Source: Gammaproteobacteria bacterium (lineage in GTDB: Bacteria > Pseudomonadota > Gammaproteobacteria > Pseudomonadales > Halieaceae). Taken from it: a stretch of 6,132 nt of DNA. Location of the stretch: positions 1 to 6,132 of the forward strand of contig JAOUDU010000182.1 in NCBI GenBank assembly GCA_029859085.1, read 5' to 3'. The position numbers and the translations under genes are program-made. Positions 1 through 5,262 of this stretch are shown piece after piece (the stretch's first letter is position 1; each line of letters begins with the position of its first letter). The notes under the pieces were generated by a model. The model was not told where the DNA came from, searched no databases, and worked only from the letters and a program-made list of their open reading frames with translations.

Positions 1-793
1 CCGCGGCTGACGTGGTCAGGCTGTGCGCCTGGCTGATGTGCTCATGGCTGTGTCCCTCGCCCGCACCCAGAAGATACACCGGGGGTTTATCGAGATCGCG
101 CGCGCGCTCCGCCGAGGTCAGCACAATGGCAGAGCCGCCATCAGACACCAGCGAACAGTCCAGCAGGTGCAATGGATCGGCTATCATCCGCGAGGCGATC
201 ACATCCTCCACGCTGATGGGCTCGCGCATCTGCGCCGCCGGATTGCGCGCCGCGTGGGCCCTGCCGGACACGGCGATACGGGCGAATTGCTCGGCGGTGG
301 TGCCGTATTGCGCCATGTGCGCCTGCGCTATCAGGGCGTAATAGGCCGGCACCGTGGGGCCATAGGGTTGTTCGAACTCGGGGTGCCCGGTGGATGACTG
401 CATCAGCAGGGCCTGCTCCCGTGTCAGGCCACTGCGCAGGCTGTCGGCCATGACTACCAGGACCACATCGGCCATCCCTGTCGCGATCGCCGATGCTGCG
501 TGATGCAGAACGGAAAACGTCGTGCCGCCGCCGGCGCCCACCGCCATGCAGTAACGCGGAAACACCTGCAGGTACTCCGCCAGGGCTTCCGCATGGTAGA
601 GCAGGGGCTGGGCCATGGAGTTACAGGTAACCAGGCCATCGGCCTGCGCCCGGTCGAGCCCCGCGTCCGCCAACGCCCCGAGGGCCGCCTCTACGCACAG
701 CTCCATCGGCGTCCTGTTGGCCACCACGCCGACGGCGGTGTCATAGGCACCTACGATGGCGACCTTGCCACTGAGTTCCCGCGGCGACACCAT
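1..793 (-). CDS. Thiolase-like / SCP-x-type lipid-transfer protein lacking the nucleophilic Cys (3' partial)
   Basis: Open reading frame of 264 codons from ATG (791-793) with no stop before the left edge, so the C-terminal part is outside the window. An in-frame TAG directly precedes the ATG and a GGGGGAG Shine-Dalgarno lies about 8 nt upstream, which fixes the start. The N-terminus (KVAIVGAYDT, residues 10-19), the SAIATGMADVVLVVMAD helix-strand (101-117) and DCSLVSDGGSAIVL (212-225) are typical of the thiolase/SCP-x 'lipid-transfer protein' superfamily. Aligning the conserved LHxAAxAI segment puts the usual catalytic Cys position at about Gly89, within AGGGTT (87-92), so ordinary Cys-dependent thiolysis looks unlikely. 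Known Cys-less relatives such as Ltp2 act as retro-aldolases on steroid side-chain 3-hydroxyacyl-CoAs, usually with a DUF35 partner. It lies 31 nt after the MaoC gene and is last in the visible operon. The thiolase fold is confident; aldolase function is inference, and the C-terminal catalytic loops cannot be seen. Confidence 0.88.
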   Translation of the reverse strand, partial: MVSPRELSGKVAIVGAYDTAVGVVANRTPMELCVEAALGALADAGLDRAQADGLVTCNSMAQPLLYHAEALAEYLQVFPRYCMAVGAGGGTTFSVLHHAASAIATGMADVVLVVMADSLRSGLTREQALLMQSSTGHPEFEQPYGPTVPAYYALIAQAHMAQYGTTAEQFARIAVSGRAHAARNPAAQMREPISVEDVIASRMIADPLHLLDCSLVSDGGSAIVLTSAERARDLDKPPVYLLGAGEGHSHEHISQAHSLTTSAA

Positions 794-824
794 CTAGCAC
801 GCTCCCCCGCACGGGCGCACAGGG

Positions 825-1259
825 TCAGCTCCGGTGGAAGCGGGCCACTGCCCGCCCCGGCGCGACCACTTCTCCCGCCTCGTTCCTGATAACAACGTCC
901 AGTTCAACCTCGGCTGTCTCCGCCCGGCAAGCGGTGACCACGCCCGCGGAGTACAGGGTTTCGCCGATGTAGGTGGCAATCCGGTTCGAATATTCTATGC
1001 TTGCGAGCCGTCCATCTTCGCCCAGCCACTCCTCGACACACTGGTTCAGCCAGTCGCCCAGCAGCGGTCCCGCTATGACCAGACCCGGGTAGCCTTCCAC
1101 CTCTTTGGCATAAGGTTCGTCGAAATGGATGCGATGACCGTTCCAGAGCACCGCGTTGTAGAGCATGGACTGCACATTGTCCGGCTTGAAGCGCCTTTCG
1201 GGCAGTGCATCCCCGACCCGGATCGTGTCGAATCGCCCCTGCTTCGCCGCATCGCTCAA
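825..1259 (-). CDS. MaoC-like hotdog hydratase/dehydratase subunit (HTD2/mesaconyl-CoA hydratase type)
   Basis: Protein of 144 aa. The start is TTG (1257-1259), overlapping the previous gene's stop as TTGA; GAGGA (plus 1267-1271) sits 7 nt upstream, and the only nearby ATG is out of frame. Residues 36-64 carry the block WNGHRIHFDEPYA...EGYPGLVIAGPL, characteristic of the C-terminal catalytic half of HTD2-type 3-hydroxyacyl-thioester dehydratases and mesaconyl-CoA hydratases. N40, H42, H45 and D47 form the hydratase-like motif, so this is probably the catalytic subunit of the pair. The expected reaction is reversible hydration of an enoyl-CoA, in the cytoplasm. The length equals a single hotdog domain. 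It is translationally coupled to the FAS1-like subunit (1256-1711), with which it most likely forms a heteromer equivalent to the fused two-domain enzymes. The substrate is unknown; the neighbouring CoA ligase and Cys-less thiolase-like protein suggest a branched or steroid-like acyl-CoA rather than a simple fatty acyl chain. Confidence 0.9.
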   Translation of the reverse strand: MSDAAKQGRFDTIRVGDALPERRFKPDNVQSMLYNAVLWNGHRIHFDEPYAKEVEGYPGLVIAGPLLGDWLNQCVEEWLGEDGRLASIEYSNRIATYIGETLYSAGVVTACRAETAEVELDVVIRNEAGEVVAPGRAVARFHRS

Positions 1260-1711
1260 CGCAGTATCCTCGTGGTTTTTTCCCTGATTACCAGGTCCCC
1301 GTCGTCGTTGACCACATCCATCACTACCTCGTAGAAGATAAGCGGGCCGGAACGGCCATTTTTCTGGTAAATATCAGTCAGCGTACGATTGGCGGTCAGC
1401 CAGTCCCCGGGGAATATATCCCGGTGATACTCGATCAACAGCCCGCCGGCCATGGCTTTCTCAAGCGGGAACTTCGGCAGCAGGCGATCGATGGATACGC
1501 CATCCGGCGAGAGCTGGTCCAGTTCCACCACATCCCAGAACAATGCCACGTGGAACATCGGCGGTGCCTGGTCGCCATCGAGGTATTTGCGCTGCCGGTT
1601 ACCTGTGGCGATGGCATACTTGCGAATATCGCGCCGCGTCACCAATTCCCTGCAGGGTGGCGCAGTCCGACCGATGGCCGAGAGCAATTCCTCGCTCAAC
1701 AATTCATTCAT
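1256..1711 (-). CDS. FAS1-like (MaoC N-terminal) hotdog dehydratase subunit
   Basis: Protein of 151 aa. ATG (1709-1711) overlaps the ligase stop in an ATGA junction, and its own stop overlaps the next gene's TTG, so it is coupled on both sides. The Shine-Dalgarno is weak (GCAGG), consistent with dependence on translational coupling. Signature segments of the FAS1-like dehydratase family are RELVTRRDIRKYAIATGN (21-38), APPMF (49-53), AGGLLIEYHRDIFPGDWL (88-105) and DIYQKNGRSGPLIF (113-126). These match the non-catalytic N-terminal hotdog of HTD2-like proteins; no NGHRIH-like catalytic motif is present here. The inferred role is as structural and acyl-binding partner of the catalytic subunit encoded immediately downstream. 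The family assignment is firm; heterodimerisation rests on family precedent (HadA/HadB, ChsH1/ChsH2) and gene order. There is no appended DUF35 zinc-ribbon domain of the kind found in ChsH2. Confidence 0.9.
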   Translation of the reverse strand: MNELLSEELLSAIGRTAPPCRELVTRRDIRKYAIATGNRQRKYLDGDQAPPMFHVALFWDVVELDQLSPDGVSIDRLLPKFPLEKAMAGGLLIEYHRDIFPGDWLTANRTLTDIYQKNGRSGPLIFYEVVMDVVNDDGDLVIREKTTRILR

Positions 1712-3264
1712 ACCTGCGCCTGCTTCGATTCCCAGTAGGGCGCACGCAGGGAGCGCTTGAGAATCTTGCCCGTGGGCGCCTTGGGCAAGCTGTCGACAAA
1801 ATCCACGGAGCGGGGTTTCTGGTAGGACGCCAGGTGCCTGGCCGCGGTCTCGATGATCTCTGCCTCGGTGGCGGTGGCTCCCGGCTTGAGCACGACGACT
1901 GCCTTGACAGCCTCACCCCACTGCTCATCAGGTATGCCGAAAACGGCAGACTCCAGAACCGCAGGATGCTGGTGTATCGCGGCTTCCACCTGGGTGCTGT
2001 AGATGTTCTCTCCGCCGGAGATGATCATATCCTTCGCCCGGTCGACGATGAACACGTAACCTTCTTCATCCCATACGGCGACATCGCCCGTCCACATCCA
2101 GCCATCCCTGATGGTCTGCGCGGTAAGGTCGGGGCGGCGCCAGTAGCCGACCATATTGGCATCGGACTGCACCAGTATTTCACCGGGAGTTTTGCCGTCC
2201 CGGGGCACGGTATTACCATCGCGGTCAACCAGCTTGACCGAGGTGGTAAACCCCTCCCGTCCGCAGGAAGCCAGGCGTTCGGGGTGTTCGCCCCGCAGGG
2301 CATTGATATGGTCTTCCTGCGACAGGAAAGTCATCGTCATCCCCTCGGTCTGCCCGTAGCCCTGGATCAGGGTGCACGGAAAAGCCTCGAGGGCGGCGGC
2401 GACTACCTTATGCGGCATGGGACCGCCGCCGTACTGGATATTGCGCAAGCTGCTGAGATCAAAACTCTCGAAGCCCTCCACCGCCATCATCCAGTTGAGC
2501 ATTGTGGTGATGCCCAGGAACGCCGAAACCCGTTCCCGCTGGATCACCTCAAGTGCAAGCCGGGCCTCGAAATTGATCAACACCAGCGGACAGCCATGTG
2601 CCTGGTAGTTCATCGCCAGCGCGACCGGTATATGGAACATCTGCCCGGTAAGCATGTAGACATCGGTTGGGACTATCCGTTCGGCCACCGTCTGGTTGAG
2701 CATACCGGTGTAAAGAGAGCGATGGGTATGCAGCGCACCTTTGGACTCGCCGGTGGTGCCCCCGGTGTACAGAATCAGCACAGGATCATCGTTGCCAACA
2801 TGCTGCGATACTGCGGGCTCGTCGGCACTGCCTGACCCCAGGGCAATCTCGTAACGTCCGTTGCTGCCGTCGCCGAATCCCAGCCAGTGGGGAATATCCA
2901 GATCCGGTGCCAGCGCCGCCTCCAGCTCGCTGTATTCGTGAGAAAGGATGACCACCCTTGGCTCGCCGTCTCGCAATATGGTGGTCATCTCCTGCTGCCC
3001 GAGCCGCCAGTTAATGGGTTGTACAATCAACCCGCAGCGCGCACAGGCATAGTAAACCTCCATATACTCTATGCAGTTCCTGGCTATCACAGCTACGCGG
3101 TCACCCTTGACCAGGCCGAATTCAGTCAGCAGCGCGTTGCCAAGCTGGCGGACCCGTTGATCGAGCTGGGAAAAAGTGATTCGCCTTTCATTTGGAATAT
3201 CAATCAATGCAACCCGATCAGGGGTAAGTCGCGCATATTTTGCCGGGATATTGCCGATATTCAC
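1708..3264 (-). CDS. Class I adenylate-forming acyl-CoA synthetase (FadD-like)
   Basis: Protein of 518 aa, full length for the family. It should activate a carboxylic acid with ATP to an acyl-adenylate and then transfer it to CoA, in the cytoplasm. Motifs appear in order: the P-loop YTGGTTGESK (166-175), YGQTE (303-307), TGD (392-394), DRAKDMIISGGENIY (408-422) with D408/R409 of the hinge, and the C-terminal catalytic lysine K500 in PTGK (497-500). All essential residues look intact. The start is GTG (3262-3264) with GGGAG 6 nt upstream, 12 nt after the SnoaL-like gene; the stop overlaps the next gene by 4 nt. The N-terminal region (ARNCIEYMEVYYACARCGLIVQPINWRL, 61-88 in part) resembles FadD13-type and related bacterial ligases of lipid or steroid acid catabolism. 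The substrate cannot be read from the sequence. No membrane segment or signal peptide is evident. Confidence 0.95.
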   Translation of the reverse strand: MNIGNIPAKYARLTPDRVALIDIPNERRITFSQLDQRVRQLGNALLTEFGLVKGDRVAVIARNCIEYMEVYYACARCGLIVQPINWRLGQQEMTTILRDGEPRVVILSHEYSELEAALAPDLDIPHWLGFGDGSNGRYEIALGSGSADEPAVSQHVGNDDPVLILYTGGTTGESKGALHTHRSLYTGMLNQTVAERIVPTDVYMLTGQMFHIPVALAMNYQAHGCPLVLINFEARLALEVIQRERVSAFLGITTMLNWMMAVEGFESFDLSSLRNIQYGGGPMPHKVVAAALEAFPCTLIQGYGQTEGMTMTFLSQEDHINALRGEHPERLASCGREGFTTSVKLVDRDGNTVPRDGKTPGEILVQSDANMVGYWRRPDLTAQTIRDGWMWTGDVAVWDEEGYVFIVDRAKDMIISGGENIYSTQVEAAIHQHPAVLESAVFGIPDEQWGEAVKAVVVLKPGATATEAEIIETAARHLASYQKPRSVDFVDSLPKAPTGKILKRSLRAPYWESKQAQV

Positions 3265-3276
3265 ATTGATCTCCCG

Positions 3277-3693
3277 TCAATACGAAGAATCGAGTTCAAG
3301 GTGGCGTTTGAGGATTCGCCAGGCCCCACCCTGCTCGATAAGCTCATCGCGGTAAACACCCGTCGCCAGCATTTCAGCTTTGCCATCGAGGGTCGAAACC
3401 AGCGTGAGATTTGAAATCGCTACCGGGTTTTCACCGTTCTCCTCAAAGAAAATATTCGAAACCACATGGCGCCGGACATCCGCTTGTTGTGCCATCGAGC
3501 TGCGCATCAATTCCATGATCGCGTCCCGTCCATTGAACGGACCGATAATCTCACCGCCGGCGATTCGCATACTCATCCCGGCGTTGTCTGCAAAGCCATT
3601 TTCGAGCATCTGCATGTCACGCTCATCGTACGCATAGGCGGCGCGACCAAGTAGCTCGTGTATTGCGAGTTTCTGCTCTGTTGATAGTTTCAC
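3277..3693 (-). CDS. SnoaL/NTF2-like small-domain protein
   Basis: Protein of 138 aa from GTG (3691-3693). This start is chosen because GGAGG (plus 3701-3705) lies exactly 7 nt upstream and the GTG overlaps the SDR stop as GTGA; a longer frame back to 3762 would add 23 residues of unconvincing sequence lying inside the SDR gene. The pattern fits SnoaL-like cone-barrel proteins: an N-terminal helix ending AYAYDERDM (19-27), the segment GEIIGPFNGRDAIMEL (47-62), RRHVVSNIFFEE (74-85), and a terminal strand WRILKRHLELDSSY. D23 and H76 occupy positions that form the polar active site in many SnoaL-like dehydratases and isomerases. Members of this fold dehydrate or isomerise small molecules (for example 7-alpha-dehydratase BaiE and hydroxysteroid dehydratases), but the family is functionally broad and a binding-only role is possible. 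It lies between an SDR and a CoA ligase in the operon. Confidence 0.82.
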   Translation of the reverse strand: MKLSTEQKLAIHELLGRAAYAYDERDMQMLENGFADNAGMSMRIAGGEIIGPFNGRDAIMELMRSSMAQQADVRRHVVSNIFFEENGENPVAISNLTLVSTLDGKAEMLATGVYRDELIEQGGAWRILKRHLELDSSY

Positions 3694-4511
3694 GCATTGA
3701 CCTCCATACCCAATACATCGAGAGTGCCCCGCCAGGCCAGAGAACCCCCGTCGATGATCCATACGGCCCCGTTTACAAACTGCGACTCAGGGCTGGCAAG
3801 AAAACACACCAGTTCTGCGACATCTACAGGCTGCCCCATGCGCGGTATCAGGTGGGTCATCGTCATGGTGTTCAGCATCGCCTGGGGGTTGGGGGCCGCT
3901 GCCAGGAACTTGTCCACAATCTGGGTGTGAATTGAGCCCGGGCAGTAGCAATTGACCCGGATACCGTCAGCGGCAAGATCTACCGCCAGCATTTTTGTCA
4001 GCTGCATCACCGCTCCCTTGCTGGCACCATAGGCCTGGCATTGGGGATAACCTGACAGGGAGCTCGTCGACCCGGCATTGATGATCGAAGCCTGGGCGCT
4101 CTTGCGCAGATAAGGCAGGGCATACTTTGAGCAAAGCCACACCCCGGTGACATTGACCCCCATCACCTTCTCGAAGGTTTGCCTGCTCATCGATTCCAGG
4201 GAGAGCCCGGAACTGATCATGCTTTCGTGGATGCCGGCATTATTGTGGAGGACGTCGATGCCGCCGAATTCCCTGGCGGCGGATTCCATCAGCGCAGCTA
4301 CCTGCGTCTCATCCGTGACATCGCAATGGCAGTAGATTGCTTTCCCACCGGCGGCGCGGATCTCTTCCACCACAAGTTCGCCGTGCTCGTCATTGACATC
4401 CGACACCACCACGCTGGCCCCGCGGCTGGCCGCAAGCCGGGCCGTGCCGGCCCCGATACCATCGGCGGAACCGGTGATAACAAACCTCAGGCCGCTGATA
4501 CCCAATGGCAC
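3690..4511 (-). CDS. Classical short-chain dehydrogenase/reductase (SDR)
   Basis: Protein of up to 273 aa, the first gene of the operon. The Rossmann motif TGSADGIG (13-20), D38 at the end of beta-2 (suggesting NAD(H) rather than NADP(H)), D64, NNAG (90-93), N120, S148, Y161 and K165 (YGASK, 161-165) make a complete cofactor site and Asn-Ser-Tyr-Lys catalytic tetrad; PG follows at 191-192. Its expected role is oxidation of a secondary alcohol or reduction of a ketone, as in hydroxysteroid or 3-hydroxyacyl dehydrogenases; the substrate is undetermined. The start is uncertain. GTG at 4509-4511 is only 1 nt from the AGGAG (plus 4513-4517), whereas the in-frame TTG at 4503-4505 is 7 nt away and would give 271 aa starting LGISGLRF. 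The stop overlaps the next gene by 4 nt. Cytoplasmic and soluble. Confidence 0.95.
   Translation of the reverse strand: MPLGISGLRFVITGSADGIGAGTARLAASRGASVVVSDVNDEHGELVVEEIRAAGGKAIYCHCDVTDETQVAALMESAAREFGGIDVLHNNAGIHESMISSGLSLESMSRQTFEKVMGVNVTGVWLCSKYALPYLRKSAQASIINAGSTSSLSGYPQCQAYGASKGAVMQLTKMLAVDLAADGIRVNCYCPGSIHTQIVDKFLAAAPNPQAMLNTMTMTHLIPRMGQPVDVAELVCFLASPESQFVNGAVWIIDGGSLAWRGTLDVLGMEVNA
3701..3705 (-). promoter_or_regulatory. Shine-Dalgarno of the SnoaL-like gene
   Basis: GGAGG on the minus strand, 7 nt before GTG (3691-3693). It lies inside the last codons of the SDR gene and decides the short start over any upstream one; the arrangement indicates translational coupling. Confidence 0.8.
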
Positions 4512-4512
4512 T

Positions 4513-4517
4513 CTCCT
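4513..4517 (-). promoter_or_regulatory. Shine-Dalgarno of the SDR gene, favouring a TTG start
   Basis: AGGAG on the minus strand. It lies 1 nt from the upstream GTG codon but 7 nt from the in-frame TTG (4503-4505), so spacing argues that TTG, two codons further in, is the real initiator. This is inference from spacing alone. Confidence 0.6.
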
Positions 4518-4518
4518 T

Positions 4519-4532
4519 TTATCGTCTTATCG
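4519..4532. repeat. Short tandem direct repeat TTATCG-N2-TTATCG
   Basis: Two TTATCG hexamers 8 bp apart, located in the inferred 5' leader of the operon just upstream of the SDR Shine-Dalgarno. It could be part of a regulatory site or chance; two copies of a hexamer are weak evidence. Confidence 0.3.
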
Positions 4533-4536
4533 CTTG

Positions 4537-4565
4537 ATAGTAGGTATGTTTTGAATAAAATTCAA
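4537..4565 (-). promoter_or_regulatory. Sigma70-like promoter of the catabolic operon
   Basis: Read on the minus strand: TTGAAT (-35, plus 4560-4565), a spacer of exactly 17 nt, then TACTAT (-10, plus 4537-4542). Each hexamer matches 4 of 6 consensus bases with the most conserved positions kept. It would start transcription near 4530, about 20 nt before the SDR start, with the Shine-Dalgarno in between. It sits in the only sizeable gap of the window and its AT-rich composition contrasts with the surrounding DNA. Confidence 0.6.
4551..4565. promoter_or_regulatory. Candidate TetR operator palindrome
   Basis: Perfect inverted repeat TTGAAT-AAA-ATTCAA with 6-bp arms and a 3-bp centre. It covers the -35 hexamer of the operon promoter and lies between the divergent SDR and TetR genes. 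TetR-family repressors commonly bind short palindromes of this size overlapping the promoter of the adjacent divergent operon, so autogenous local regulation is a natural reading. A partial second copy (TTCAATAAATTC, 4561-4572) overlaps its right arm. Binding is inferred. Confidence 0.55.
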
Positions 4566-4631
4566 TAAATTCCTGAGGCGCCCAGGTCTTTTTATGGCAT
4601 AGTCTGCGCATATACCGGGAGACGGCGCTGG

Positions 4632-5261
4632 GTGGCCCCTATGAACAAGCAACGGGAGAGGAGTGCCGTGGCTGCTGCCCCGAAAAAGCCCGATTCTCGG
4701 GGCGATAAACGCCGCAAAATGATCTTCCGGTCGTTACACGACTGCATACTCGACAAAGGTTACGTGAAGACCACCCTGGCGGACATCGCCGCGGGGGCCG
4801 GTATGTCTGCCAGTCACCTGCTCTACTACTTCAAGGGCAAGGAGGCGATTCTGGAGCAGTACTTCGAACATGTTTCGGAACGCTTCCTGCGTCGTATCGA
4901 CGGATTTCGCGATCAGCCCCCCCGTGAGCAGATCCAGTCGCTGGCGGATTTCTGGTTCAAGGGCGAGACCAGCACCCGGCAGGAAATCGGGTTCATGCTG
5001 GAGTGTTTCGGGGCGGCCGTGAACGACGATGTTCTGCAGGTGACCAAGGCCGAGTTTGACCACAGGTGCAAGCTCTATCTTGTCGACCTTGTAGGCCAGG
5101 GCCCCGCTCTTGCAATGGGCAACCCCAAGGACGCCGCCGAGATTTCCTACGCGGTGATGATCGGCCTGCGTTCTGCGGTCTATTTCGACGACGACGTGGA
5201 TCTCGGGGACGCCCACAGGCTGTTCATAAGCAGCATATATGCCATCTGTGGCATACAGTAG
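4632..5261 (+). CDS. TetR/AcrR-family transcriptional regulator
   Basis: Protein of up to 209 aa. The N-terminal DNA-binding domain is clear: after a basic leader come RRKMIFRSLHDCILDKGY (27-44 in part), then the helix-turn-helix TTLADIAAGAGMSASHLLYYFKGKEAIL (47-74 in part), with the YYFxxKE signature of the family at 65-71. The remaining residues, 75-209, form the helical ligand-binding/dimerisation domain, which is divergent as usual. The start is ambiguous: GTG 4632 (GGGAG 10 nt upstream), ATG 4641, or GTG 4668, the last preceded by the much stronger GGGAGAGGAG (4654-4663) and giving 197 aa; I favour 4668. The gene diverges from the catabolic operon across a promoter region with a palindrome, so it probably represses that operon and itself in response to a pathway intermediate, often an acyl-CoA. 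It converges on the flavin oxidoreductase with one base between stops. Confidence 0.93.
   Translation: MAPMNKQRERSAVAAAPKKPDSRGDKRRKMIFRSLHDCILDKGYVKTTLADIAAGAGMSASHLLYYFKGKEAILEQYFEHVSERFLRRIDGFRDQPPREQIQSLADFWFKGETSTRQEIGFMLECFGAAVNDDVLQVTKAEFDHRCKLYLVDLVGQGPALAMGNPKDAAEISYAVMIGLRSAVYFDDDVDLGDAHRLFISSIYAICGIQ
5238..5255. repeat. Inverted repeat at the end of the regulator gene
   Basis: TATGCCA-TCTG-TGGCATA is a perfect 7-bp stem with a 4-nt loop, located in the last codons of the TetR gene and 8 nt before the stop codon of the convergent gene. It could form a hairpin in either transcript. No T-run follows on either strand, so an intrinsic terminator is not demonstrated. Confidence 0.45.
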
Positions 5262-5262
5262 G

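Noticed and set aside
23..889. Plus-strand frames at the left edge
   Set aside because: They are shadows of the minus-strand thiolase-like gene, which is open for 264 codons with clear family motifs.
834..1738. Plus-strand frames opposite the two hydratase genes
   Set aside because: They are antisense to well-supported hotdog proteins with coupled starts and Shine-Dalgarno sequences; the translations have no domain signature.
1543..2835. 430-codon plus-strand open frame
   Set aside because: It is antisense to the acyl-CoA synthetase and FAS1-like genes, whose protein motifs are complete and in order. Its translation is His/Arg/Gly-rich with no recognisable motif, as expected for a frame opposite a GC-rich gene.
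3694..3762. Upstream extension of the SnoaL-like protein by 23 residues
   Set aside because: It overlaps the SDR C-terminus, has no Shine-Dalgarno and is not SnoaL-like; GTG 3693 has GGAGG at 7-nt spacing and a GTGA overlap.
4570..4598. Promoter for the TetR gene (TTCCTG-17-TATGGC)
   Set aside because: The spacing is right but both hexamers match the consensus poorly; nothing distinguishes it from chance, so it is not annotated.
4734..5216. 160-codon minus-strand frame inside the TetR gene
   Set aside because: It is antisense to the conserved helix-turn-helix domain, and its translation shows no recognisable family.
5238..5255. Rho-independent terminator
   Set aside because: A stem-loop is present, but no T-tract follows on either strand and the stem is only 7 bp, so it is recorded as an inverted repeat only.
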